Position numbers and translations under genes: made by a program. Of a stretch of 64,000 nt of DNA, positions 55,167 to 62,941 are shown one piece after another. Position 1 is the stretch's first letter. Each line of letters begins with the position of its first letter. Source of the stretch: Megamonas hypermegale (GTDB taxonomy: Bacteria; Bacillota; Negativicutes; Selenomonadales; Selenomonadaceae); the NCBI RefSeq assembly GCF_900187035.1, contig NZ_LT906446.1:2046001-2110000 (forward strand), given 5' to 3'. Under the pieces are notes generated by a model. It was not told the origin of the DNA. It saw only the letters and a program-made list of their open reading frames with translations, and did no database searches.

Positions 55167-55883
55167 TTGAAAATTTATTTATCAAATGATTATTTTTCTG
55201 ATTTACTGGTTAGAATGGCACATCATAGCACCGCCATAGAAGGCAATACACTTACACAAGGGGAAACAAAAAGTATTTTGATTGATAACTATATCCCTCG
55301 TGCTATGAATATGCGAGAACTTAACGAGGTATTGAATTATAAATCATATGTTAATCAAATGATTGATGATTTAAAACATGATGTATCAATAAATAATGAG
55401 TTTATAAAGTCCATTCATGCTATTTTATGTAATAATGCTATTGACGGCGTAGCTGGCAGATTTAAGACTATACCTAATTTAGTGATTGGGGCTGATTTTA
55501 CACCAACACCGCCATATTTAGTGCCGAGTGCATTAGAAGATTGGCGGGCCAATTTACAATATCAAATAGAATTGGCCAAAAATACTGATGAAATAATTGA
55601 AAGTATTTTACGCCAGCATATACAATTTGAGCATATACACCCGTTTTCAGACGGTAACGGCCGAGTTGGCAGGGCCTTAATCGTTTATAGTTGTTTGCAA
55701 GCTCACATCTTGCCTATTGTTATACCTGTAAACGATAAACAAAGATATATAAACTGCTTGAATACTGAAAACATGGCGGAATTTATGGCTTTTGCTAAAG
55801 AACTTCAAGCGAATGAGTTAATTAGATTGCAGGCATTAGCAAATAATAATGAGCATGATTTATATATTGAAGTTGATTTATGA
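55167..55883 (+). CDS. Fic-domain AMPylase, class II type
   Basis: 238-residue protein. The catalytic Fic motif is HPFSDGNGRVGR (His158 as base). The N-terminal inhibitory helix motif STAIEGN, i.e. [S/T]xxxE[G/N] with Ser21 and Glu25, marks a class II Fic that is self-inhibited. The flap region is around FKTIPNLVIGADFTPTPPY. It would transfer AMP to an unknown protein. A TTG at 55167 lies 6 bases after GAGGTG; a GTG at 55158 is inside that site. It is cargo between the repressor and integrase. Confidence 0.87.
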   Translation: MKIYLSNDYFSDLLVRMAHHSTAIEGNTLTQGETKSILIDNYIPRAMNMRELNEVLNYKSYVNQMIDDLKHDVSINNEFIKSIHAILCNNAIDGVAGRFKTIPNLVIGADFTPTPPYLVPSALEDWRANLQYQIELAKNTDEIIESILRQHIQFEHIHPFSDGNGRVGRALIVYSCLQAHILPIVIPVNDKQRYINCLNTENMAEFMAFAKELQANELIRLQALANNNEHDLYIEVDL

Positions 55884-56017
55884 TAATCACTTCATGCTGC
55901 TGAAACGATAGCAGATTTATTTTAATCATATTATGATGAGAACTTTATAAAATTTATCCAGCATATTTTTATATGCTTTTTATTTTAACTATATAATATT
56001 TCAGTGCTTTTCAATTG

Positions 56018-56049
56018 TTATATAAGCATTTATATAGATGTGGTTTATG
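56018..56049 (+). repeat. Integrase-promoter copy of the 32-base repeat
   Basis: Identical to 52730-52761 and nearly identical to the inverse of 49251-49282. It ends 31 bases before the integrase ATG. Confidence 0.8.
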
Positions 56050-56080
56050 TGAAGGTAATAATTTGAAAAGGTGATTTATT

Positions 56081-57247
56081 ATGTGGATTGAAGAAATTAT
56101 AAACTCAAAAGGTACTAGATATAAATTTTGTGAAAGGTTCTTAGTTAATAATAAAAAGATAAAATTATCTGTTACATTAAACAGTAAAACAGCTCAAGCA
56201 AAAAGAAAAGCTACAGAATTATTGCAAGCTAAATTATATGATGTATTAAACAAGGTAGAAAAAAAGCAACTTGAAAAGATTAATAGTCTAACCTTTATAC
56301 AAGTTGCTAATGAATGGCTTGAATATACCTCGCCAACTGTAAAAATAGATACAAGAATAAATCATAAAAATTATGTAAATCGTATAAAAAAAGTCATTTC
56401 AAATATGTTATTTGTTGATTTTACGCCAGCTGTGGCAGAAAAAATCGTTTCTGATATGTATTATAAAGAACAGCTATCATATAGTTATTCAAATTCTACT
56501 TTAATAGTTATAAAAGCTGTAATGAAGTATGCTAAAAAGTCTAAATATGTGCAGGATATAAGCGATTTTATAGATATAAGGTTAAAGAAAAGACCTGCTA
56601 CAAAAAAAGAAGTCCATAAATTACAGAATAAATTTCTAAATGCTGATGAACTGAAATCATGTTTGCATCAATTAAAAGAAATAAATCCTCGTATTGCTTT
56701 AGCCATGGAATTTATAGCCCTTACTGGTCTACGCTGCGGGGAAATGCTCGCCTTGCGTATTCAAGACTATGATAAATTAAATTCTGTAGTAAATATAAAT
56801 GGTACTCTTTTAAAATCAGCTCGCAATGGTGAAGATATTCAACGAGGTACGCCCAAAAATATTTATTCATATCGTGATGTTATCATAAATGATAGGGCTA
56901 AAAATATACTTGATGCCATAATCTTAGAAAATAAAAGACTTGCCAGCTGGAACGGTAAAAAATATAAAGATAGAGGGTATATATTTACTAATAGCACTGG
57001 CAATCCTTTTAACATTCAATATATCAATAAAAAACTTAGACAAATTAAGATTGCAGATAAGAAGATATCAAGTCATATTTTCCGCCATACTCACATTAGT
57101 ATGTTATCAGAATTGGGCTTGTCTTTAAAGTCAATAATGCAGCGTGTAGGGCATAACGACCCAAAGACAACATTAAGTATTTATACTCACGTTACTGACA
57201 ATATGAATAATGAAATGAAGAACAAATTGAAAGCCCTAAATTTTTAG
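56081..57247 (+). CDS. int: Tyrosine recombinase/integrase
   Basis: 388-residue phage-type integrase. The N-terminal AP2-like arm domain (residues 1-60) and a SAM-like core-binding domain (70-150; SLTFIQVANEWLEYTSPTVKIDTRINHKNYVNRI) precede the catalytic domain. It has Arg in LTGLRCGEMLALRI, HxxR in SSHIFRHTHISML, and His...Tyr in VGHNDPKTTLSIYTHV. It faces the tRNA-Ser gene that holds its attachment site. AAGGTG precedes the ATG. Confidence 0.95.
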   Translation: MWIEEIINSKGTRYKFCERFLVNNKKIKLSVTLNSKTAQAKRKATELLQAKLYDVLNKVEKKQLEKINSLTFIQVANEWLEYTSPTVKIDTRINHKNYVNRIKKVISNMLFVDFTPAVAEKIVSDMYYKEQLSYSYSNSTLIVIKAVMKYAKKSKYVQDISDFIDIRLKKRPATKKEVHKLQNKFLNADELKSCLHQLKEINPRIALAMEFIALTGLRCGEMLALRIQDYDKLNSVVNINGTLLKSARNGEDIQRGTPKNIYSYRDVIINDRAKNILDAIILENKRLASWNGKKYKDRGYIFTNSTGNPFNIQYINKKLRQIKIADKKISSHIFRHTHISMLSELGLSLKSIMQRVGHNDPKTTLSIYTHVTDNMNNEMKNKLKALNF

Positions 57248-57280
57248 TCTTTGATAGCTGATGAAACACCAGTATAATTC

Positions 57281-57300
57281 AAAGGGGCAAAAAAGGGGCA
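57281..57300 (+). repeat. Right GGGGCA direct-repeat site
   Basis: Identical over 20 bases to 49232-49251; located 34 bases after the integrase stop. Confidence 0.6.
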
Positions 57301-57319
57301 GACTTTTTAAAAGCAATGA

Positions 57320-57402
57320 AAAAAAGGGAAATACTTCAAACTATCAAAAAGCCTTTAAATACTAGCATTATCAAGACTTTGAAATACTTTGAAATATTTC
57401 CC
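57320..57402 (-). terminator. Terminator for tRNA-Ser carried by the element
   Basis: GGGAAATACTTCAAA (57326-57340) pairs with TTTGAAATATTTCCC (57388-57402) with one mismatch. On the minus strand the stem is followed by a T run, so it ends the tRNA transcript. It resembles the hairpin left of attL. Confidence 0.65.
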
Positions 57403-57419
57403 TGTATTATCAATTTAAA

Positions 57420-57438
57420 TGGCGGAAAGGGTGGGATT
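57420..57438. repeat. attR within the tRNA-Ser 3' end
   Basis: TGGCGGAAAGG-GTGGGATT, the right-hand copy of the att repeat, starting exactly at the encoded CCA. Confidence 0.8.
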
Positions 57439-57508
57439 CGAACCCACGGTACGTTGCCGTATCACTGGTTTTCAAGACCAGCTCCTTAAACCACTCGGAC
57501 ACCTTTCC
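57420..57508 (-). tRNA. tRNA-Ser (UGA)
   Basis: 89 bases including the encoded CCA. The acceptor stem is GGAAAGG/CCTTTCC with discriminator G, the anticodon stem-loop CTGGT-CTTGAAA-ACCAG gives anticodon UGA, a long variable arm GATACGGCAACGTA marks it as a class II tRNA, and the T-loop is GGTTCGAATCC. The 3' end is the attachment site of the element, which keeps the gene intact. Confidence 0.97.
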
Positions 57509-57718
57509 ACTAAGATACTATAATAGTATATCAATTTTATATAGCTATTGTCAACTGAAAAATTAAGAGCTTTTTATAAAGATTTGTAAAGATTTGTAAA
57601 GATTTTGTGTCTTTTTTATTAACGCTGGATATAGGCTTGATAAGTTAAAATAGATGAATTATACTTAATATGCAGTATTTATAATACAAGATTAAAAACA
57701 TAAGGATGGTGAATAATA

Positions 57719-57832
57719 ATGGATGATTATCCGGAGAGTAATAGGTTAAATATAATAAATTTACAATTAAAAACGGAAGAACAATCTGCCATTATTATGT
57801 GCACTATCGATAAAATTAATATAAAGTGGTAG
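57719..57832 (+). CDS. Possible 37-residue small protein
   Basis: Frame MDDYPESNRLNIINLQLKTEE...INIKW with AAGGATGGTG ahead of the ATG. It ends 35 bases before corA. It has no recognised family and could be a leader peptide for corA or chance; only the ribosome site supports it. Confidence 0.35.
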   Translation: MDDYPESNRLNIINLQLKTEEQSAIIMCTIDKINIKW

Positions 57833-57867
57833 GTTTTCTTCGTATTTTGAAGGGAGAAATCTATCGC

Positions 57868-58827
57868 ATGTTAAAGATATATAAATCCATGGAAAGTGGT
57901 CCTTTAAAAGAATTGAATTTAAGAACTCTAGAAAAAGGAGCATGGATAAATATTGTAGCACCTACACCGTATGAATTAAAAGTAGTGGGCAATCTTACCG
58001 AAGTTGAACCGGATTTTTTACGTTCTGCACTAGATAATGAAGAACGTTCACATACGGATATTGAAGATAATTCCATCATGGTATTAACAAATGTACCAGT
58101 TATGCGTACTTTTGAATCATACGATACGTTGCCACTTGCGATTATTTTAACGCCAGATTATATAATCACAGTATGTTTGGAAGATACTCCAGTAATATCT
58201 GATTTTAATGAAAGAACATACCGTTCCTTTCGCACTTTTAAAAAGACACGTTTTTTGTTTCAAATATTGTATAAATCAGTGACTTATTATTTGAAATATT
58301 TGCGTCAGATTGATAAATTATCTGATGAAATTGAATCGCGTTTGCGAGATTCTACGCAGAATAAAGAAATCTTACGTCTTTTGGAATTGCAAAAAGGTCT
58401 TACTTATTTTAATGCTTCTTTGCGTTCTAATGGTGCTGTGCTTGATAAATTGATGCGACTTCGTTCAAATTATAATTTGCAAAATATTATTAAATTGTAT
58501 GAAGAAGATGAAGATTTACTAGAAGATGTCATTATCGAAAATAAACAGGCTCGTGAAATGGTTGAAATGTACAGCACGATTTTGGCTAGATTAGTAGATA
58601 CGTTTTCTTCGATAATGTCTAATAATTTGAACTTAGTAATGCGATTTTTAACAGCAATAACAATACTTTTAGCAATTCCTACAGTAATATCTAGTTTTTT
58701 TGGTATGAACGTAGAAGGTTTTCCAGCCTTTTCAAGTGGGCCTTTTGCTTTTATAGATATATGTGTGATATCCATTGCATTATCTGTAATATGTGCGACT
58801 GTATTGTGGCGAAAAAATATGTTTTGA
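57868..58827 (+). CDS. corA: CorA-family magnesium transporter
   Basis: 319-residue divalent-metal channel. A long cytoplasmic helical funnel domain is followed by two C-terminal membrane spans. The signature between them is FFGMNVEGFP (GMN motif). The ATG at 57868 has AAGGGAG upstream; earlier in-frame starts lack one. The extracellular loop after GMN (VEGFPAFSSGP) is typical of the YfjQ-like subgroup. It lies 13 bases ahead of the next small gene. Confidence 0.92.
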   Translation: MLKIYKSMESGPLKELNLRTLEKGAWINIVAPTPYELKVVGNLTEVEPDFLRSALDNEERSHTDIEDNSIMVLTNVPVMRTFESYDTLPLAIILTPDYIITVCLEDTPVISDFNERTYRSFRTFKKTRFLFQILYKSVTYYLKYLRQIDKLSDEIESRLRDSTQNKEILRLLELQKGLTYFNASLRSNGAVLDKLMRLRSNYNLQNIIKLYEEDEDLLEDVIIENKQAREMVEMYSTILARLVDTFSSIMSNNLNLVMRFLTAITILLAIPTVISSFFGMNVEGFPAFSSGPFAFIDICVISIALSVICATVLWRKNMF

Positions 58828-58840
58828 CGAGGCTAGTAAT

Positions 58841-59071
58841 ATGAGAACCTTAATTGAAGCAGAATTATGTGATGGCGTGATTTATGGTGATAATGTAAAT
58901 TGCGAATATGTATATATGCCAGCTTCAGAAATTGGTGTTTCAAATCCAATTTGTATTTTTGAAACGACCGATAAAAAAGAAGATATAAATATGACTGAGG
59001 CATTAAAGATTATTACACGGCGCAGTTTAAAACCGGTAAGACATCCTAAATTGGGCTTATCATCGTGTTAA
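58841..59071 (+). CDS. Hypothetical protein, 76 residues
   Basis: Starts MRTLIEAELCDGVIYGDNVNCEYVYMPASEIG and ends KLGLSSC, with three cysteines. No family recognised. It lies 13 bases after corA with a GAGG-type site, so it is likely cotranscribed. Confidence 0.5.
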   Translation: MRTLIEAELCDGVIYGDNVNCEYVYMPASEIGVSNPICIFETTDKKEDINMTEALKIITRRSLKPVRHPKLGLSSC

Positions 59072-59092
59072 TAGAATAAAGGATGTGTAAAA

Positions 59093-59275
59093 ATGTTAGT
59101 AATTTCTTCATCTGATTTAATAAACGAATTCACTTTATATGCTAATAAAGCTGTAGATGAAAAAGAAACAATGATTGTACAGCGTAGTAATGGCAAAAAT
59201 CTTGTTGTTATGTCTATGGATAAATTCAATGAAATACAAAAACAAATTTTTTTAGCAAATGAAGCCGCAAAATAG
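59093..59275 (+). CDS. Phd/YefM-family antitoxin-like protein
   Basis: 60-residue protein with the Phd/YefM N-terminal fold (ISSSDLINEFTLYANKAVDEKETMIVQRSNGKNLVVMSMDKFNEI). The toxin-binding C-terminus is short. No Doc, YoeB or other toxin gene follows; the next gene, 12 bases on, is a CsoR-type repressor. It may be an orphan antitoxin or a repressor in its own right. Confidence 0.75.
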   Translation: MLVISSSDLINEFTLYANKAVDEKETMIVQRSNGKNLVVMSMDKFNEIQKQIFLANEAAK

Positions 59276-59287
59276 TGAGGTTAAAAA

Positions 59288-59617
59288 ATGAATAATGATA
59301 TACATGAGCATGTTCATGAAGATGGAACGGTGCATACACATCATGGACATACACATAGTCATACTCAAACAAAAGCCGTTTTAAATAGATTATCGAGAGC
59401 TATTGGTCATTTAAATGCTGTAAAACGCATGGTAGAACAAGGCAGAGATTGTAGCGATGTCTTAATTCAATTATCTGCGGTAAATTCTGCGCTAAAAAAT
59501 GTTTCTAAAATTATATTAAAAGACCATATTGAACATTGTTTGGTAGAAGCTGTAAAAGAAAATGACCAAGCAGCTATTGATAAATTAAAAGAAGCTATTG
59601 ATAAATTTGTGAAATAA
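59288..59617 (+). CDS. CsoR/RcnR/FrmR-family metal-sensing repressor
   Basis: 109-residue all-helical repressor. The family core RLSRAIGHLNAVKRMVEQGRDCSDVLIQLSAVNSALKNVSKIILKDHIEHCLVEAV has the Cys-His-Cys ligands of copper-type CsoR (Cys in RDCSD, His and Cys in DHIEHC). A His-rich N-terminal tail (HEHVHEDGTVHTHHGHTHSHTQT) adds metal-binding capacity. Regulated genes are not adjacent; corA lies upstream, but CsoR proteins usually control efflux. Confidence 0.88.
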   Translation: MNNDIHEHVHEDGTVHTHHGHTHSHTQTKAVLNRLSRAIGHLNAVKRMVEQGRDCSDVLIQLSAVNSALKNVSKIILKDHIEHCLVEAVKENDQAAIDKLKEAIDKFVK

Positions 59618-59618
59618 C

Positions 59619-59650
59619 AACCCTTAGAAATACATTCTAAGGGTTTTGTA
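59619..59650 (+). terminator. Terminator after the CsoR-type gene
   Basis: AACCCTTAGAA (59619-59629) pairs with TTCTAAGGGTT (59635-59645), followed by TTG. Confidence 0.85.
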
Positions 59651-59805
59651 TTTTGCATACAAAATTTCGTGAAAATTAGAATAAATTAACGAAGTATTGT
59701 ATTTTTTGATAATCAATGCTAAATTAAATAAATAGTAGACTTTTTATATTATTTTTGTAAAAAGAATGTATTTTAATTATAAATTTGTTAGCTAGGATGA
59801 ATGAA

Positions 59806-60672
59806 ATGATAACAATTAATGCCAATGCAAAAATAAACCTTACTTTAGATATATTAGGTAAACGTGATGATGGATATCATGAAGTTAGTATGATAATGCA
59901 ATCAATTAATTTATTTGATACATTGACGTTGAAAAAATTGAATACAAAAGATATTATTTTGCATGGTGATGTTCGCGGTGTAGAAAATGTGCAAGATAAT
60001 TTAATTTATAAAGCAGTAAAATTGTTTTTAGATACATACAAAATACAAAATGGAGTAGAGATTGAACTTATTAAACGCATTCCTATAGCCGCAGGATTAG
60101 CTGGTGGTAGTACTGATGCAGCGGCTACACTGCGCGGATTAAATGAATTATTTGAAATGAATTTATCTGTGATGTCTTTGTGCAAATTAGGTGAAAAACT
60201 AGGTTCTGATGTTCCGTTTTGTATTATGGGTGGCACGATGCTTGCCACAGGTAGAGGCGAGATTTTAGCACAAGTTGCTGATATGCCGAAGGTGAATTTA
60301 GTTTTAGTTAAACCTAAAATAGACGTTTCTACTGCATGGGTATATAAAAATTATCATAAAGTAGAAAATGAAGTAGTTCATCCTGATAATAAGAAGATGC
60401 GTAAAGCATTAATTTTAAAAGATATAAATCAAATTTGTGCTTGTTTAAAAAATGTATTAGAATATGTAACTATTAAACAGTATCCACAAATTAATGATAT
60501 AAAAGAGAAATTATGTAGCTATGGTGCCAAGACGGCGATGATGTCGGGCAGTGGGCCTACTGTATTTGCTATAGTAGAAAATAAAATTTTAGCTGAAGAA
60601 ATCGCAGCAAAGATAAAAAATGATTTTGATGCCGAAGTATTTACAGTAGAAACAGCTTCAAAAAATTTTTAA
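59806..60672 (+). CDS. ispE: 4-(cytidine 5'-diphospho)-2-C-methyl-D-erythritol kinase
   Basis: 288-residue GHMP kinase of the MEP isoprenoid pathway. Start region ITINANAKINLTLDILGKRDDGYHEVSMIMQSI, ATP motif PIAAGLAGGSTDAAATLRGLNELF, and C-terminal MSGSGPTVFAIVE. The ATG at 59806 lies 8 bases after AGGA. ispE next to a GntR gene, glmU and prs is a recurrent Firmicute arrangement. Confidence 0.95.
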   Translation: MITINANAKINLTLDILGKRDDGYHEVSMIMQSINLFDTLTLKKLNTKDIILHGDVRGVENVQDNLIYKAVKLFLDTYKIQNGVEIELIKRIPIAAGLAGGSTDAAATLRGLNELFEMNLSVMSLCKLGEKLGSDVPFCIMGGTMLATGRGEILAQVADMPKVNLVLVKPKIDVSTAWVYKNYHKVENEVVHPDNKKMRKALILKDINQICACLKNVLEYVTIKQYPQINDIKEKLCSYGAKTAMMSGSGPTVFAIVENKILAEEIAAKIKNDFDAEVFTVETASKNF

Positions 60673-60685
60673 TGGAGGCGTTTGT

Positions 60686-61375
60686 ATGAATAATAAACTT
60701 GCACCTATAAAATTGGATAGTTATCAACCACTGCGTGAAGTGGTTTTTGAAACACTTAGAGATGCTATACGCAAAGGTATTTTGAAACCGGGTGAACGTT
60801 TAATGGAAATTCATTTAGCAGAACAGCTCGGTGTTAGTCGTACTCCAGTAAGAGAAGCTATACGCAAATTGGAGCTTGAAGGCTATGTAATCATGATGCC
60901 ACGTCGTGGTACATATGTATCAAATTTATCCATTAAAGATATCAATGAAGTTTTTGAAATTCGCACATCATTAGATTCACTAGCAAGTGGTTTAGCAGCT
61001 GAACGTATAACAGATGATGAATTAGAACAGCTTCAACGTTTACTCGTTATCATAGGTGAAGCTATTAAAGAAAGAGATATGGATAAAATTGTAGAGGCAG
61101 ATACTAAATTCCATGATTTATTATATCAGGCTAGCCGTAATAATCGTTTAGTAGGTATTATTCATAATCTCAGAGAACAACTTACAAGCTTTCGAGCTAA
61201 ATCCATGGCATATCCAGGCAGATTGGAAGAAACACTTGAAGAACATCGTCGCATAGTAGATACAATTGCTCAAGGTAATGTAGAGGCAGCACAAAAAGCT
61301 TCTGAATATCATATGGAACGTTCTGAACATACTTTGCTTTTAAGTATGGAAGACAAAGAAGGTAACATGGAATAG
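60686..61375 (+). CDS. GntR-family (FadR subgroup) regulator
   Basis: 229-residue regulator. The N-terminal winged HTH is YQPLREVVFETLRDAIRKGILKPGERLMEIHLAEQLGVSRTPVREAIRKLELEGYV. The C-terminal FCD domain has metal-binding Asp/His residues (EADTKFHDLLYQASRNNRL, EHRRIVDTIAQGN, ASEYHMERSEHTL). It occupies the place that purR has in Bacillus. The ligand is unknown. GGAGG precedes the ATG. Confidence 0.9.
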   Translation: MNNKLAPIKLDSYQPLREVVFETLRDAIRKGILKPGERLMEIHLAEQLGVSRTPVREAIRKLELEGYVIMMPRRGTYVSNLSIKDINEVFEIRTSLDSLASGLAAERITDDELEQLQRLLVIIGEAIKERDMDKIVEADTKFHDLLYQASRNNRLVGIIHNLREQLTSFRAKSMAYPGRLEETLEEHRRIVDTIAQGNVEAAQKASEYHMERSEHTLLLSMEDKEGNME

Positions 61376-61475
61376 ATAAGAGCTATTTTATCTATACTAG
61401 TATAATGAGTGTATGATATAATAAAAATAGACATTAGTTATAAATTATTAAATAAAAAGGAAAGTGAATTTTACG

Positions 61476-62846
61476 GTGAAATCAGATGGATTGATTACAA
61501 TTATACTGGCAGCAGGTAAAGGAACACGCATGAAATCAAAATTACCTAAAGTACTGCATTGTGCAGGCGGTAAACCAATGGTTAAACATGTGCTTGATGC
61601 TGCAAAAGAAGCTGGTTCCACACATAATATTGTTGTAGTAGGTTTCGGTCATGAACAAGTACAAGAAGCTTTAATAGGTCAAGCTGAAATTGTTTTACAA
61701 AAAGAACAACTTGGTACAGGTCATGCCGTAATGCAAGCACAGCCACTTGTCAAAGATGAAGATGCTTCTGTTATGGTACTTTGTGGAGATACTCCACTTG
61801 TAACAGGAAGTATGTTAAAAAAATTCTATGAAGAACATATCGTTTCAGGAGCAATGGCTTCCGTGCTTACAACAATTATGCCAGACCCATTTGGTTATGG
61901 TAGAGTAATTCGTGGTATAGATGGTTCTGTAGAAAAAATTGTTGAACAAAAAGATGCAAATGAAACAGAACTTGCTATCGATGAAATTAATACAGGTATA
62001 TATTGCTTTAATGCAAAAGCATTATTTGAAAGCCTTAAAAAAGTAAATAATAATAATGCACAAGGTGAATATTATTTACCAGATGTATTATCAATTTTGC
62101 GTGAAGAAGGTCAAAAAATAAATGCTTCTATCGCTGAAAACTATGAAGATACATTAGGTATTAATAGCCGTGAACAACTCGCTAATGCTGAAAAAATTCT
62201 ACGTCAGCGTAAAAATAAACAGTTAATGGCACAGGGTGTTACACTTATGGACCCTGCAACAACATATATTGACTATGATGTAGAAATTGGTCAAGATACT
62301 GTAATTTATCCATCTACATGGATTGAAGGTAATAGTAAAATTGGTGGAAATTGTAAAATTGGTCCAAATAGCCGCTTGAATAATGTAGTAATAGGTGATA
62401 ATGTAGAAGCTATGTTCGTCTTCGCTGAAGATTGTGAAGTAGCTGATGATGTAAAAATGGGACCATATGTACATCTTCGTCCAAATACTAAAATTTGTGA
62501 TAAAGTTAAAATCGGCAATTTCGTTGAAGTCAAAAATTCAACAATTGGCGAAGGTTCTAAATTACCACATCTCATCTATATCGGTGATACTGATATGGGC
62601 TCAGGTGTAAATATGGGTTGTGGTACTATTACTGTAAATTATGATGGTAAAAATAAATACCGTACAGTAATTGGAAATAATTGCTTTATCGGTTGCAACT
62701 CAAATTTAGTAGCACCTGTTAAAGTTAATGATGGAGCATATGTTGGTGCTGGTTCTACAATAACAAAAGAAGTTCCAGAAAATACACTAGCTATAGCTCG
62801 TGAAAGACAAAAAAACATTGAACACTGGAAAGATAAAAGAAAATAA
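61476..62846 (+). CDS. glmU: Bifunctional UDP-GlcNAc pyrophosphorylase/GlcN-1-P acetyltransferase
   Basis: 456-residue enzyme making UDP-GlcNAc for peptidoglycan and LPS. The uridyltransferase domain starts ITIILAAGKGTRMKSKLPKVLH. The left-handed beta-helix acetyltransferase domain begins near residue 250, with hexapeptide repeats, GPYVHLRPNTKI and the acetyl-CoA region LIYIGDTDMGSGVNMGCGTITVNYDG. GTG at 61476 is chosen, since AAGGAAAG overlaps the earlier GTG at 61464. Confidence 0.96.
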   Translation: MKSDGLITIILAAGKGTRMKSKLPKVLHCAGGKPMVKHVLDAAKEAGSTHNIVVVGFGHEQVQEALIGQAEIVLQKEQLGTGHAVMQAQPLVKDEDASVMVLCGDTPLVTGSMLKKFYEEHIVSGAMASVLTTIMPDPFGYGRVIRGIDGSVEKIVEQKDANETELAIDEINTGIYCFNAKALFESLKKVNNNNAQGEYYLPDVLSILREEGQKINASIAENYEDTLGINSREQLANAEKILRQRKNKQLMAQGVTLMDPATTYIDYDVEIGQDTVIYPSTWIEGNSKIGGNCKIGPNSRLNNVVIGDNVEAMFVFAEDCEVADDVKMGPYVHLRPNTKICDKVKIGNFVEVKNSTIGEGSKLPHLIYIGDTDMGSGVNMGCGTITVNYDGKNKYRTVIGNNCFIGCNSNLVAPVKVNDGAYVGAGSTITKEVPENTLAIARERQKNIEHWKDKRK

Positions 62847-62941
62847 AAATACTATTACTAAAATTTAAAGTTTGGTAGTAATGTAAATAATACATTATTA
62901 TATGTTATTTATTTATTTTTATATATTTCAGGAGGAGTAAA

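Larger units (their letters stand above)
49175..57438. mobile_element. Integrated element in tRNA-Ser(UGA), 8.2 kb
   Basis: Bounded by 19-bp direct repeats of the tRNA-Ser 3' end, with a tyrosine integrase gene ending 173 bases from the tRNA. A divergent pair of XRE regulators splits it into a leftward replication module (HTH protein, HUH Rep, ArpU-like) and a rightward module (CI-like, Fic, integrase). No capsid, tail, packaging or conjugation gene is recognised. The layout resembles phage-inducible satellites, but no hallmark such as a primase or terminase small subunit is clear, so an integrative replicon is equally possible. Its non-coding parts are very AT-rich, with repeated GGCGG motifs. 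Confidence 0.85.

Noticed and set aside
49175-57438. Calling the element a typical phage-inducible island or a complete prophage
   Set aside because: No primase, terminase small subunit, capsid or lysis gene can be recognised, so only a satellite-like description is supported.
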